Part shown: positions 1 through 9,445 of the stretch, in pieces
Position numbering within the stretch: position 1 is the first letter of the stretch
Layout: every line of letters begins with the position of its first letter
NCBI RefSeq assembly: GCF_039535785.1
Contig: NZ_BAAAXV010000001.1
Span: 1,178,001-1,242,000 of the forward strand
Reading direction: 5' to 3'
DNA: 64,000 nt
Origin: Nonomuraea helvata
GTDB taxonomy: Bacteria > Actinomycetota > Actinomycetes > Streptosporangiales > Streptosporangiaceae
Position numbers and translations under genes: made by a program
Notes under the pieces: model-generated
The model's database searches: none
Told to the model about the DNA's origin: nothing
Seen by the model: the letters and a program-made list of their open reading frames with translations, nothing else

Positions 1-2179
1 CTGGCGTCTTACGCGCCGCACGTACCCCACTGGCCCCTTTCAGCGCGGCGGCCAGCGCGGCGCCGCCGGACCGCCGGACCCGGATCATGGCCCGTTCCAG
101 GCCGGACTCGTCCATGGGGACAGGGCCGAGCACCTGGGCTCCGGGCGGGAGGCGTACCTCGTCGAGCATCTGCCTGACCGCGCTCGCCACGCCCGTGAGC
201 GTCGCCATCCGCACCGCCGGCGGGAACCCCAGCTCGGCGCGGTCACCCAGTTCGCGCTCCGCGTGGGTGACGGGGTCCCACCTCAGCAGGGCCTGTACGG
301 CGGGCAGCGCCGCGTCGCCCAGCACCACCAGCTCGGCCGCGGGGCGGAGGAGGGCGGCGGCGTTCATCCACCGGCGGACCGTCTCCTCGGCCGCCCTCAG
401 GTCGGCCCTGCCGAGGAGCGCCCATCCGTCGAGGAGCACGGCCGCCGCGTAGCCGCCCTGCGCCACCGGCTCGGCGCCGGGGGTCGCGACGACCAGCGCG
501 CGGGTGTCGGGGACGGTGGCGAGGACGCCGTCGCGGCCCGACGTGCGCACCGGCACCGAGGGGAAGGCCCGGCCGAGCTCCTCCGCCGTACGCCTGGCGC
601 CTGTGACGACGGCACGGAGCCTGGGGCTGCCGCAGGACGGGCAGCGCCAGTCGGCGTCCACCCGGCCGCACCAGCGGCAGTAGGGGGCCGCGTGGCCGCC
701 TCTGAGAGCGAGCGGCCCGTGGCACACGGGCCCCGGCCAGTCGGCGATCGGCGCCGCCGGCGTCCCGCCGGCGGCGCCGATCGCGTCCGTCAGGGCCGCC
801 CCGGCGCGTCCGTTCATCGTGCCGCCGCCTGACGGGCTCAGCAGCGGTATGGCCGTCCCGGACGAGGGGGCGGCCGCGGCGGCGGCCGGCCCCGGCAACG
901 GGACGGCCGTCCGGGTCGGAGGCAGGATGCACCGGGCGGGGGTACGGCAGTGCCGGCAGGCGAGGGCGGGCAGGTATCCGCGTCTGGGCACCTGCACCAG
1001 CACGGGGCCCCTCTCCAGGCCCTGCCTGAGGGCTCGCCAGGCGATGCTGGGGAGCCTGGCCTGGCGGGCCGCCTGGTCCTTGGCCAGCTCGGCGTCCTCG
1101 CCCGCGGGGCGCACCCGGGGGGCGAGGCTCCTGATCGTCGTGCGGGCCGCCACGATGGGCCTGGCCCAGCGGGTGGCCACGAGCTGGGTGGCCTCCGCGG
1201 TCCGCGCGTAGCCGCCGATGAGCATCGCCGCGCCCGTCCTGTGGGCGCGCAGGCCGAGGACCTCGCGGGCGTGCGGGTAAGGGGCCAGGCGTTCGGCGTG
1301 CAGGTCGTCGCCGTCGTCCCAGATGGCCACCAGGCCGAGATCGGCGACGGGTGCGAACATGGCGGCCCTGGTGCCGACCACGGCCCGTACGTGTCCTCGC
1401 AGCACCTTCAGCCACCGCCGGTAGCGCTCGGCGGGGCCCAGATCGGCGGTGAGCGCCACGTGTCTGCCCGGCCCCAGCACCCGCTCGAACTCGGCGTCGG
1501 CCAGCGCCACGTCCTTCCCGTCGGGCACCACGACGACCGCGCCCTTGCCGCCGTCCAGCGCCGCCCGCACCGCCTCGGCCATCGCGCCCGCCCATCCCCT
1601 GGCGCCGGGCACGGCCGACCACACGGCCCGGGGCGCGCGGCCGTGGCGCAGCGCGTCGAGGAAGGAGGGACCGGTGGGGTAGGCGTCCCAGGCGCTCTCG
1701 CCCGTGGGCGGCTCCGCGGCCGGAAGGTCCTGCTTCGGCGGCTCTTCCGACTCGGCCTTGGCGTGACGGGGCGGGACGGCCAGGCGGAGCACGTCGGTCA
1801 GGGTGCCCGCGTACCTGTCGGCGACCGCCCTGGCCAGCCCGGCGATCTCGGGCGTGAGCACGCGCTCCGGGGAGATCACGCGTTCGAGCGGCATGAGCTT
1901 TCCGTCGTGCTCGCTCTCGCCGGCCCGTTCCAGCAGGAACCCGTCGACCAGCTTCCCCGCGAACCGCACCCGCACGCGCACTCCCGGCTCGGCCGTGTCG
2001 TGCATGGAGGCGGGCACCAGGTAGTCGAAGGGGCGGTCGAGGTGCGGCAGCGGGCTGTCCACCACGACCCTCGCCACGGGGCGGTCAGGGGCGGGTACGG
2101 TGGCGCCCTTGGTGTCCTTCGACGACGCTGGGGGCCGCACGGCGTCGAGCGGCAGAAGGGCGTCGTCGGAGTCAGTCAC
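1..2179 (-). CDS. priA: Primosomal protein N' (PriA), probably non-helicase actinobacterial form; 3' end cut by window
   Basis: Replication-restart protein that recognises stalled forks. The GTG start at 2179 opens a frame that runs off the window; the last readable residues (..RKTP) resemble the end of actinobacterial PriA, so perhaps 10-20 residues are missing. A zinc region is visible: ACRHCRTPARC near residues 408-417, CHGPL near 486 and YCRWCGRVDADWRCPSCG just after. Walker A and DExH helicase motifs are not seen, as is known for actinobacterial members, so helicase activity is doubtful. Odd: 68 residues rich in Pro, Ala and Gly separate two zinc-site cysteines (bases 725-928) that are normally two residues apart. 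Last gene of the pyr/metK block. Confidence 0.88.
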   Translation of the reverse strand, partial: MTDSDDALLPLDAVRPPASSKDTKGATVPAPDRPVARVVVDSPLPHLDRPFDYLVPASMHDTAEPGVRVRVRFAGKLVDGFLLERAGESEHDGKLMPLERVISPERVLTPEIAGLARAVADRYAGTLTDVLRLAVPPRHAKAESEEPPKQDLPAAEPPTGESAWDAYPTGPSFLDALRHGRAPRAVWSAVPGARGWAGAMAEAVRAALDGGKGAVVVVPDGKDVALADAEFERVLGPGRHVALTADLGPAERYRRWLKVLRGHVRAVVGTRAAMFAPVADLGLVAIWDDGDDLHAERLAPYPHAREVLGLRAHRTGAAMLIGGYARTAEATQLVATRWARPIVAARTTIRSLAPRVRPAGEDAELAKDQAARQARLPSIAWRALRQGLERGPVLVQVPRRGYLPALACRHCRTPARCILPPTRTAVPLPGPAAAAAAPSSGTAIPLLSPSGGGTMNGRAGAALTDAIGAAGGTPAAPIADWPGPVCHGPLALRGGHAAPYCRWCGRVDADWRCPSCGSPRLRAVVTGARRTAEELGRAFPSVPVRTSGRDGVLATVPDTRALVVATPGAEPVAQGGYAAAVLLDGWALLGRADLRAAEETVRRWMNAAALLRPAAELVVLGDAALPAVQALLRWDPVTHAERELGDRAELGFPPAVRMATLTGVASAVRQMLDEVRLPPGAQVLGPVPMDESGLERAMIRVRRSGGAALAAALKGASGVRAARKTP

Positions 2180-2424
2180 GCCTAACGTCTACCAGACCTC
2201 ACCACCCGAAGCCTCCGCCACGCACGCGCCCGGACCGGCGCTCCGCTGCCACGCGAGGTCCTGGGAGGGCCGTACGCACACCGAAGCGAGCCACGCCTGC
2301 CCCGAGCCGAAGGACCCAGCCGGCGCACGGCGGGCAGGGGGAGATGATCATCGCCTCCGACCACGTCACATCATGGCGCGCCAGAGGCCCGTCGGGCTGC
2401 AGCACACCGACGCGCGCTCCGCCC

Positions 2425-2467
2425 GTCCCGACGTCAGGATGCGGTCAGTACGCCCTGACGACGGGAC
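2425..2467 (-). terminator. Hairpin between metK and priA
   Basis: Arms 2425-2438 and 2454-2467 pair over 14 positions with one mismatch around a 15-base loop. It lies downstream of metK and upstream of priA on the transcribed strand. There is no T tract, which is common for actinomycete terminators. The rest of the 420-base gap (2180-2599) is GC-rich and shows no convincing gene. Confidence 0.45.
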
Positions 2468-2599
2468 CCGGCCGGCCGCCGGTGGCGAGGTCGCCCAGGC
2501 GACGACCTCGGAGGCGTCAGCCCGCAGCGACATCAGCTCACCATGGCCTCGGCCGGTGATGGCGGCCTGCGGTGTGCGGTCGGCCCGCGGTGGATCAGA

Positions 2600-3793
2600 T
2601 CAGAGGCCGACGGCGGTGCGCAGGGCCTCGGCGCGGTCCGTGGACTCCCAGGAGAAGCCCTCACGGCCGAAGTGCCCGTAAGCGGCGGTCTCCGAGTAGA
2701 TCGGGCGCAGCAGGTCCAGGTCGCGGATGATCGCCGCCGGGCGCAGGTCGAACACCTGGAGCACGGCGTCCTGGATCTTCTCCACCGGCAGCTTCTCGGT
2801 GCCGAAGCACTCCACGAACAGGCCCACCGGCTGCGCCTTGCCGATCGCGTACGCCACCTGAACCTCGCACCGGTCGGCGAGGCCGGCGGCGACGACGTTC
2901 TTGGCGACCCAGCGCATGGCGTAGGCGGCCGAGCGGTCCACCTTGGACGGGTCCTTGCCGGAGAAGGCGCCGCCACCGTGGCGGGCCATGCCGCCGTAGG
3001 TGTCGATAATGATCTTGCGGCCGGTCAGGCCGGCGTCGCCCATGGGACCGCCGATCTCGAAGCGGCCGGTCGGGTTGACGAGCAGGCGGTAGCCCTCGGT
3101 GTCGAGCTCGAGGCCGGCCAGCACGGGGTCGACCACGTGCTCCTTGATGTCCGGCGTCAGCATCTCCTTGAGGTCGATCTCCGCCGCGTGCTGCGTGGAG
3201 ACCACCACCGTGTCCAGGCGGACCGGCGTGTCACCCTCGTACTCGATGGTCACCTGGGTCTTGCCGTCGGGACGGAGGTAGGGCACCACACCCGTCTTGC
3301 GCACCTCCGACAGCCGCTGCGCCAGCCGGTGGGCCAGGGTGATCGGGAGCGGCATCAGCTCGGGGGTCTCGCGGCAGGCGTAGCCGAACATGAGCCCCTG
3401 GTCACCCGCGCCCTGGCGGTCCAGCTCGTCGGCGTCGGTGCCGCCGCTGACCCGGTGCTCGTACGCGTCGTCGACACCCTGGGCGATGTCGGGGGACTGT
3501 GCGCCGATCGACACCGACACACCGCAGGAGGCGCCGTCGAAGCCCTTGTGGGAGGCGTCGTAGCCGATCTCCAGGATCTTCTCCCGGATGAGGGCCGGGA
3601 TGTCGACGTAGGTCTCAGTCGTGACCTCGCCTGCGACATGGACCTGGCCGGTAGTGATCAGCGTCTCGACCGCGACCCGGCTCCTGGGGTCGTCCTTGAG
3701 CATGGCGTCGAGAATCGCGTCACTGATCTGGTCAGCGATCTTGTCCGGGTGGCCCTCGGTGACCGACTCGGAGGTGAACAGGCGACGTGACAA
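2600..3793 (-). CDS. metK: S-adenosylmethionine synthetase
   Basis: Makes S-adenosylmethionine from methionine and ATP in the cytoplasm. The protein is 397 aa, the usual length. It has GHPDK at residues 14-18, the GAGDQG ATP-site motif in the first half and [16 protein letters not shown] in the second, so all three MetK domains are present. The start is TTG at 3793, chosen because GAGGAG lies 8 bases upstream and the frame opens [11 protein letters not shown] as in relatives. It sits between coaBC and priA, the order seen in many actinomycetes. No SAM-type riboswitch was recognised in the upstream 120 bases. Confidence 0.97.
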   Translation of the reverse strand: MSRRLFTSESVTEGHPDKIADQISDAILDAMLKDDPRSRVAVETLITTGQVHVAGEVTTETYVDIPALIREKILEIGYDASHKGFDGASCGVSVSIGAQSPDIAQGVDDAYEHRVSGGTDADELDRQGAGDQGLMFGYACRETPELMPLPITLAHRLAQRLSEVRKTGVVPYLRPDGKTQVTIEYEGDTPVRLDTVVVSTQHAAEIDLKEMLTPDIKEHVVDPVLAGLELDTEGYRLLVNPTGRFEIGGPMGDAGLTGRKIIIDTYGGMARHGGGAFSGKDPSKVDRSAAYAMRWVAKNVVAAGLADRCEVQVAYAIGKAQPVGLFVECFGTEKLPVEKIQDAVLQVFDLRPAAIIRDLDLLRPIYSETAAYGHFGREGFSWESTDRAEALRTAVGL

Positions 3794-3921
3794 CTCAGTG
3801 GCTCCTCATGCAGCGGCTGCTGACGGATGTAAGGCCCAGGACGCATGGGCACGCCTGAGCCTCGCCGAAGTCTAGCCCTACCCGGCGCCGGGGCGCGAAA
3901 CCGTCCACTATCTGGCTCCCG

Positions 3922-4284
3922 TCACAGCTCAGGCAGGGGGTCGGGTGGCAGGGTCTCCGGCGCGAAGATCTCCGCGTCGGCGGCCGCCACCACAGCGGCG
4001 TACTCCTCATCGAACTCGAATGTCATCGAGTTTAGCTCGATGATCGGTCCAGGCAGGATAGGGCCGAGTCTGGTGTGTCTCGGGAAGGCCGCGAGCACCG
4101 CGACCGGCCGGTCGCTCCTGAGCGTCCTGGTGGCCAGCACCGAAATGGCCGAGCCGGTGACCACGATCAGGAAGTTCCCCGTCCCCGTCGGCACCGTGGA
4201 CACCGCGGGAAAGACGTAGTGGATCTCCCCCTGGTCGCCGAGCAATGTTCTACAACGATCCCTGACAGCAGAACCCACCGGCAT
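3922..4284 (-). CDS. Small conserved-looking hypothetical protein
   Basis: Function not recognised. The frame gives 120 aa from the ATG at 4284, preceded by a G-rich ribosome site (GAGGGGGG). A longer upstream start would overlap coaBC and reads unlike protein. The middle alternates hydrophobic strands (NFLIVVTGSAISVLATR, then PVAVLAAFPRHTRLGP) and ends in an acidic helix, FEFDEEYAAVVAAADAE. This is loosely like small bacterial PH-type proteins, but that is only an impression. The DNA between this gene and coaBC (4285-4429) is less GC-rich than its neighbours and may hold its promoter. Confidence 0.55.
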   Translation of the reverse strand: MPVGSAVRDRCRTLLGDQGEIHYVFPAVSTVPTGTGNFLIVVTGSAISVLATRTLRSDRPVAVLAAFPRHTRLGPILPGPIIELNSMTFEFDEEYAAVVAAADAEIFAPETLPPDPLPEL

Positions 4285-4429
4285 TCCATCCCCCCTCGGC
4301 CCAAGTATCCGCAGGCGCGCGAGGATGTAGCAATAGTCGATCAGGTAATCGGTCTTACGCCATTTTGGGCGTTCGCGTCCCTTTTGAAATGCGCACGCGG
4401 TGGACGCCGTGATCCGGAGTCCCGCGAGG

Positions 4430-5809
4430 TCAGGAGAGGCGGGCGGCGACCAGGTCCCACACGGCGTCGGCGACGTCCTCCTTGGGCCCGAACGGCACCT
4501 CGACCGGCTCGCCGCCCGCGACGAGCACGGTGGCCGCGTTGTCGGGGGTCCCGAAGGCGAGCCCCTCCCCCACCTGGTTGACGACCAGCAGATCACAGCC
4601 CTTGCGGGCGAGCTTGGCCTGCCCGTTGGCGAGCACGTCGTCCGTCTCGGCCGCGAACCCGACGATCACTTCCGGGTACGCCCTGAGCCCTCGGCGCGAC
4701 GCGACCTCAAGCCCGCCACCACCCGGCCTCGAGTCACCCGGTTCCGGCGACGTGACTCCTGAAGGCGGCGACTGCGGCGTCGCGACTCCGAGGCTCGCGG
4801 GTTCCGGAGGTAGCGACGGCGAGGGCGGAAGAGGCGGCGTTCCATCGCCGGAACGCACTTGCGCCGTGCGGGCGTCGCGGCGGAGTGTGCCGAGCTCGGC
4901 GAGGATGTCGGGATTCTTCGTCAGAAAGATCGGCTCAGGCTCGCCGTCCGTCTTCTTGATCTTCGTGTCGTGCCGCGTCGCAGGCCGGAAGTCGGCCACC
5001 GCGGCGGCCATGACGACCACGTCGGCGTCGGCGGCGGCGGAGAGCACCGCCTCGCGCATCTCGGCCGCCGACTCCACCCGGACGACCTTGGCCCCGGCGG
5101 GGTCGGACAGGGCCACGTTCGCCGCCACCAGGGTCACCTCGGCGCCCCGGGCGGCGGCCGTGCGGGCCAGCGCGTACCCCTGCAGCCCCGAGGAGCGGTT
5201 GCCGATGTAGCGGACGGGGTCGATCGCCTCGCGGGTGCCGCCGGCGGAGATCACGACCTTGCGCCCGGTCAGGTCGAGCGGGCGGCCGCGCAGCACGCGC
5301 AGGCAGAGCTGGAAGATCTCGGCCGGGTCGGGCAGCCGGCCGGGGCCGGTGTCGGCGCCGGTGAGGCGGCCCACGGCGGGGTCGATCACGACGGCGCCCC
5401 GCTCGCGCAGCGTCGCGACATTGGCGCGGGTGGCGGGGTGCTGCCACATCTCCGTGTGCATCGCGGGCGCGAACACCACGGGGCAGGTGGCCGTCAGCAG
5501 CGTGTTGGTGAGCAGATCGCCGGCCAGCCCGTGGGCCGCTCTCGCGAGCACGTCGGCGGTCGCGGGCGCCACCACGACGAGGTCGGCCTGCTTGCCGATC
5601 CGCACGTGGGGCACCTCGTGAACGTCGTCCCACACCTCTGCCGACACGGGGTTGCCCGACAGGGCGGCCCAGGTGGGCGCGCCCACGAACTTGAGCGCCT
5701 CGCGGGTCGGGACGACCCGCACCTCGTGCCCGGACTCGGTGAACAGGCGCAGCAGCTCGCAGGCCTTGTACGCGGCGATGCCGCCGCTGACGCCCAGGAC
5801 GACCTTCAT
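4430..5809 (-). CDS. coaBC: Bifunctional phosphopantothenoylcysteine decarboxylase / phosphopantothenate-cysteine ligase
   Basis: Performs two consecutive steps of coenzyme A synthesis: CTP-dependent coupling of cysteine to 4'-phosphopantothenate, then FMN-dependent decarboxylation. The N-terminal CoaC flavoprotein domain begins LGVSGGIAAYKACELLR and contains the APAMHTEMW segment. The CoaB domain begins GRKVVISAGGTREAIDPVR and carries KIKKTDGEP. Odd: between ILAELG (about residue 306) and VIVGFAAET (about 380) there are some 73 residues rich in Pro, Ser and Gly where relatives have about ten, making the protein about 60 residues too long. ATG start at 5809, 8 bases after rpoZ ends, so co-transcription is likely. 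Confidence 0.95.
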   Translation of the reverse strand: MKVVLGVSGGIAAYKACELLRLFTESGHEVRVVPTREALKFVGAPTWAALSGNPVSAEVWDDVHEVPHVRIGKQADLVVVAPATADVLARAAHGLAGDLLTNTLLTATCPVVFAPAMHTEMWQHPATRANVATLRERGAVVIDPAVGRLTGADTGPGRLPDPAEIFQLCLRVLRGRPLDLTGRKVVISAGGTREAIDPVRYIGNRSSGLQGYALARTAAARGAEVTLVAANVALSDPAGAKVVRVESAAEMREAVLSAAADADVVVMAAAVADFRPATRHDTKIKKTDGEPEPIFLTKNPDILAELGTLRRDARTAQVRSGDGTPPLPPSPSLPPEPASLGVATPQSPPSGVTSPEPGDSRPGGGGLEVASRRGLRAYPEVIVGFAAETDDVLANGQAKLARKGCDLLVVNQVGEGLAFGTPDNAATVLVAGGEPVEVPFGPKEDVADAVWDLVAARLS

Positions 5810-5817
5810 CGAAGGGG

Positions 5818-6087
5818 TCAGACCGCGCCTTCGATCGGCTCGGCGTTGAGGAGACCCTCGGAGACCTCGCGCAGCGCGATGGACAGCGGCTTCTCCTGCG
5901 CGTGCGTCTCGACCAGCGGCCCGACGTACTCGAGCAGGCCCTCGCCGAGCTGGGAGTAGTAGGCATTGATCTGGCGGGCGCGCTTGGCACCCATGATCAC
6001 CAGGGAGTATTTGCTGTCGACGATGTCGAGCAGCGCGTCGATCGGCGGGTTGGTGATGCCCTCCGCGGCCGGGGTGGTGCCTGCCAC
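5818..6087 (-). CDS. rpoZ: RNA polymerase omega subunit
   Basis: Small subunit that helps assemble and stabilise RNA polymerase by clamping beta-prime. The 89-aa product has the family core [26 protein letters not shown], then [20 protein letters not shown] and the [12 protein letters not shown] helix, at normal length. The start is GTG at 6087, only 4 bases past the end of gmk. The order gmk-rpoZ-coaBC-metK is conserved in actinomycetes. Confidence 0.96.
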   Translation of the reverse strand: MAGTTPAAEGITNPPIDALLDIVDSKYSLVIMGAKRARQINAYYSQLGEGLLEYVGPLVETHAQEKPLSIALREVSEGLLNAEPIEGAV

Positions 6088-6091
6088 GATG

Positions 6092-6757
6092 TCAGACCTC
6101 TCGGTTGGTGGTTGTCGTGACCCCCTGAGGGTCAGTCATCAAGGCTATCAGCCGAGAGCACACGTCTTGGACGTTCGTGTTCACGAGGCTCAGGTCGAAC
6201 TCCGGCTCCGCCGCCATCTCGATCCGCCCCGCGTCGAGGCGGCGCGCGATGACGTCCTCCGGCTCGGTGCCGCGGCCGCGCAGCCGCTTCTCCAGCTCCT
6301 CCCACGAGGGCGGGGCCAGGAACACCAGCAGCGCCTCAGGCATGCTCCTGCGCACCTGCCTGGCGCCTTCGAGGTCGATCTCGAGCAGCGTCGGTACGCC
6401 GTCGGCGAGCTTCTTCAGCACCGGCTCGCGCGGCGTGCCGTAGCGGTTTCCCGCGAACTCCGCCCACTCGAGCAGCTCGCCGGCCGCCACGAGCCGGTCG
6501 AACTCCTCGCCGTCGACGAAGAAGTAGTGGACCCCGTTCACCTCACCGGGCCGGGGCCTCCTGGTGGTCACCGAGACCGACAGCCACACCTCGGGGTGTG
6601 CCTGCCGGAGCTCGGCGACGACCGTGGACTTGCCGACGCCCGACGGCCCTGAAAGGACCGTCAGCCGCCGTTCGCTCAAGGGCAAGAATCCGACCTCCGC
6701 TCCGGGCCCGAATGCCTCGTAGGCACTGACTTCGCCGGACCAGGACCTGTCGGTCAC
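6092..6757 (-). CDS. gmk: Guanylate kinase
   Basis: Phosphorylates GMP to GDP with ATP. The P-loop GPSGVGKS is at residues 37-44, followed by [22 protein letters not shown], the GMP-binding segment, and [18 protein letters not shown]. The 221-aa protein has about 30 extra N-terminal residues before the core; the GTG at 6757 sits directly behind a GGTAGGAA site, but a shorter internal start is possible. It follows mihF and precedes rpoZ. Confidence 0.95.
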   Translation of the reverse strand: MTDRSWSGEVSAYEAFGPGAEVGFLPLSERRLTVLSGPSGVGKSTVVAELRQAHPEVWLSVSVTTRRPRPGEVNGVHYFFVDGEEFDRLVAAGELLEWAEFAGNRYGTPREPVLKKLADGVPTLLEIDLEGARQVRRSMPEALLVFLAPPSWEELEKRLRGRGTEPEDVIARRLDAGRIEMAAEPEFDLSLVNTNVQDVCSRLIALMTDPQGVTTTTNREV

Positions 6758-6800
6758 TTCCTACCCCCCATTGAACCTGCGCTTTCTTGTGGAACAGAGA

Positions 6801-7124
6801 TTAGCTCTCGTTGCCACCGAACTCGCGCTCGAGGGAGGCCCTCTGGTTCGCGCCGAGACCCCGCACGCGGCGGGACTCGGCGATGGCAAGCCGCTCCATG
6901 AGCTGCTTGGCGCGGACCTTGCCCACGCCGGGGAGCGATTCCAACAGGGCCGAGACCTTCATCTTTCCGATGACGTCATCGGTCTGCCCATCCTTGAGCA
7001 CCTCAGCCAGAGAAACCGCGCCATGCTTGAGCCGGTTCTTGACCTCGGCACGCTCTTTACGGGCCTTGGCAGCCTTCTCCAGGGCTGCGGCGCGCTGCTC
7101 AGGGGTCAGTGGAGGAAGAGCCAC
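6801..7124 (-). CDS. mihF: Actinobacterial integration host factor (MihF/sIHF)
   Basis: Nucleoid-associated DNA-binding protein unrelated to enterobacterial IHF; in Streptomyces it affects development and antibiotic production. The 107-aa product has a basic N-terminal helix (RAAALEKAAKARKERAEVK) and the helix-hairpin-like LLESLPGVGKVRAKQLMERL near the C-terminus, both typical. GTG start at 7124 with AGGTGA about 7 bases upstream. It lies between pyrF and gmk as in other actinomycetes. A 600-base gap upstream makes an own promoter likely. Confidence 0.95.
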   Translation of the reverse strand: MALPPLTPEQRAAALEKAAKARKERAEVKNRLKHGAVSLAEVLKDGQTDDVIGKMKVSALLESLPGVGKVRAKQLMERLAIAESRRVRGLGANQRASLEREFGGNES

Positions 7125-7722
7125 GCCGGGTCACCTCGAATTTCTGTCGATGTACTCGGACGGGAAGGGAAACTAGCTGGTCATCGCCCCCTAAGCAACG
7201 TCAAGAGCCGTTTCTCTCCGCACAAAATCCACTTCATCACTGTCCGTGTCCGTAAAATCACATTCTGCTGATCAAATCGCCCCCACTTCCCGCTTCTCGC
7301 GTCGCCTCACGACGGTGTCGCGAAACGCAACGATGATCGCATTCCACTCACCCCCTGATGTCCGAAACCCCGCCCACACCAGGCCCGAAACCAGAATGAA
7401 GATCGCGCACAAGTGCCCCCGCGCATGCATTACGATCTTGTGATGGCGCCCGCAGAACCATGATCCGAAGGCCCGCCCGACGGGCCCTCCGTGTGACGGT
7501 TCAGAGGGACCCGAAAGCGAATGACCGGTGCACGCGTTTCGGTGCGCGCAAATAGGCCTCAGAACGGCGGTGGAGGCCTCGGCCGGCGATTCGCCACGGA
7601 GGCGGCCAGGAATGCGCGTCGTCACGGCGAGCGACCCGTGAGCACGAGCGCGCTGCCCGCCGTGCGCAGCCGTACAGGAGTGAAGAGAAGCGCGGGTCAG
7701 CCGCGGCGGGGCAGCGGAGAGG
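7125..7722. other. Non-coding gap between pyrF and mihF, locally AT-rich
   Basis: About 600 bases separate pyrF from mihF. The stretch 7140-7450 is clearly less GC-rich than its surroundings and probably carries the mihF promoter. TCACTGTCCGT at about 7226-7236 also occurs near 22,380 upstream of bldD. No firm promoter could be assigned. Only the doubtful short frame at 7272-7430 looks possibly coding. Confidence 0.4.
7272..7430 (-). CDS. Possible small membrane peptide (doubtful)
   Basis: A 52-aa frame from the ATG at 7430 contains one hydrophobic stretch (LCAIFILVSGLVWAGF) followed by a basic tail (VVRRREKREVG), the layout of a one-helix membrane peptide. No good ribosome site and no recognised family; codon use is poorer in GC at third positions than in neighbouring genes. 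It could be chance. Confidence 0.2.
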   Translation of the reverse strand: MHARGHLCAIFILVSGLVWAGFRTSGGEWNAIIVAFRDTVVRRREKREVGAI

Positions 7723-8436
7723 TCACGACGCGCGCCGGAGGGACGCCGCGATGGAGGCCGCGGCCGCGCCCGGATCCGGGGAGCCGGTGATGGGGCGGCC
7801 GATGACGAGGAGGTCGGCGCCGTCGGCGAGTGCCTGTTCGGGCGTGGCCACCCGCGCCTGGTCCTGCGTGTCGGCCCCGGCGGGCCGCACTCCGGGCGTG
7901 ATGAGAGCGATCCCCTCCCCCACCTCCGCCCGCACCGCGGAGACCTCGTTGGGCGAGCACACCAGTGCCGTGGCCCCCGACTCCACCGACAGCGCGGCCA
8001 GGCGGCGTACGGCGTCGTCGGCGGGCCCCACGAGCCCGATGCGGCCCAGGTCGTCCTCGCTCAGTGAGGTCAGGATCGTCACTGCGGCGATCCTGGTGTG
8101 CGGGTCCGCGGCCTCCACGGCGGCGCGGATCATGGCCGGGCCGCCGGCGGCGTGCACGGTGAGGATCGCCGGGCGCAGCCGGGACACGGCGCGGGAGGCG
8201 CCGGCGACGGTGTTCGGGATGTCGTGGAGCTTGAGGTCGAGGAACACCTGCACGCCGCTGGCCCCCCGGACGGAGGCGATCACGTCGGGGCCGTAGCGGA
8301 GGTAGAGCTCCAGACCCACCTTGACCGTGCTGACGTGCGGTGTCACCAGCGCCGCCCACCGAGCGGCGGTCTCCAGGTCAGGGGCGTCCAGGGCGACGGC
8401 GATGGGCGCGGGAGTCAGGAGGGGTGCGGGAGTCAA
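7723..8436 (-). CDS. pyrF: Orotidine 5'-phosphate decarboxylase
   Basis: Last step of UMP synthesis, decarboxylating OMP. The 237-aa protein has the catalytic segment DLKLHDIPNT (Asp-x-Lys-x2-Asp) around residue 70 and the phosphate-binding end LLVIGRPITGSPDP. The start is TTG at 8436; the first dozen residues repeat LLTPAP and are not conserved, so a slightly later start cannot be excluded. It follows pyrD by 31 bases and is the last gene of the pyr operon. Confidence 0.95.
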   Translation of the reverse strand: MTPAPLLTPAPIAVALDAPDLETAARWAALVTPHVSTVKVGLELYLRYGPDVIASVRGASGVQVFLDLKLHDIPNTVAGASRAVSRLRPAILTVHAAGGPAMIRAAVEAADPHTRIAAVTILTSLSEDDLGRIGLVGPADDAVRRLAALSVESGATALVCSPNEVSAVRAEVGEGIALITPGVRPAGADTQDQARVATPEQALADGADLLVIGRPITGSPDPGAAAASIAASLRRAS

Positions 8437-8467
8437 GAGGCGCTCTTCTCTGTTTCACAACTGATGA

Positions 8468-9445
8468 TCACGGGGTGCTCTCTTCGGAGTCGACGAGCAG
8501 GTGGCGGGGGGCGCTCCCCGGCGGGCGGTGGGCCAGACCCACGGCGTCGGCCAGGCGCTGGAAGCCGCGGGCCCTCAGCAGGTCCTCCAGCTCGCGTTCG
8601 ATGCGCAGGCAGGCGTAGGGGTCGTGGAACAGCGCCGTGCCCACTCCGACCACGCAGGCGCCCGCCAGGACGAGCTGAAAGGCGTCCCTGCCGCTCATCA
8701 CGCCGCCGATGCCGATCAGCGGCACCCCCGGGAGCGCCGCGTGGACCTGCCACACGCACCGTACGGCCAGCGGCAGGATGGCGGGCCCCGACAGCCCCCC
8801 GGTGACGGCGGCGAGCGAGGGCCGCAGCGCCTCGGTGTCGATGGCCATGCCGAGCGGATTGTTGATCATGGACAGCGCGTCCGCCCCGGCGTCCACGCAG
8901 GCGCGGGCGACCGACACGATGTCGGCCACGTCGGGCGCGAGCTTGGCCACGACCGGCACGTCGTAGCGCATGATGGAGCGCACCGAGGCGATGACCTCGG
9001 CCGCCGCGCTGCCCTCGCGGGCGAAGACGCGGCCGCGGTCCTCCATGTTCGGGCAGGAGAGGTTGACCTCCAGTGCGGTGACCCCGGGCGCGTCGGCGAG
9101 CCTGCGGGCCAGCTCGGAGTATTCGGCGACGGTGCCGCCGCCGATCGAGACGATGGTCTTGATGCCCCGCTGGGCCAGCCAGGGCAGCTCGCGCTCCAGG
9201 AACGCGTCGATGCCCGGGCCCTGCAGCCCGACGGCGTTCAGCAGGCCCGAGGGAGTCTCGGCCATGCGCGGCGTGGGCCGCCCCGCCCTGGGCGCCATGG
9301 TGATCGAGCGGGTGGTCAACGCCCCGAGCCGGTGCAGGTCGAAGAACTGGGCGAGCTCCCGCCCGGAGGCGGCGCATCCGGCAGCCGTGGTGATCGGGTT
9401 CGCCAGCTCCACGTGCGCCAGAAATGTCCGCATATCAACTGACAT
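8468..9445 (-). CDS. pyrD: Dihydroorotate dehydrogenase, class 1B catalytic subunit
   Basis: Oxidises dihydroorotate to orotate with FMN. The motif NLSCPNM carries the cysteine base of class 1 enzymes; class 2 quinone enzymes have serine there. IGIGGVMSGRDAFQL and the phosphate loop VGVGTALFHDP bind FMN. The neighbouring pyrK supplies the electron-transfer subunit, so this is the NAD-linked 1B type. The ATG at 9445 is preferred because GGAGG lies about 11 bases upstream; an in-frame GTG at 9454 is too close to that site. The 325-aa gene overlaps pyrK by 11 bases. Confidence 0.95.
   Translation of the reverse strand: MSVDMRTFLAHVELANPITTAAGCAASGRELAQFFDLHRLGALTTRSITMAPRAGRPTPRMAETPSGLLNAVGLQGPGIDAFLERELPWLAQRGIKTIVSIGGGTVAEYSELARRLADAPGVTALEVNLSCPNMEDRGRVFAREGSAAAEVIASVRSIMRYDVPVVAKLAPDVADIVSVARACVDAGADALSMINNPLGMAIDTEALRPSLAAVTGGLSGPAILPLAVRCVWQVHAALPGVPLIGIGGVMSGRDAFQLVLAGACVVGVGTALFHDPYACLRIERELEDLLRARGFQRLADAVGLAHRPPGSAPRHLLVDSEESTP

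Noticed and set aside
2180..2599. Short frames in the metK-priA gap
   Set aside because: None has a ribosome site or protein-like composition; only a terminator-like hairpin is supported.
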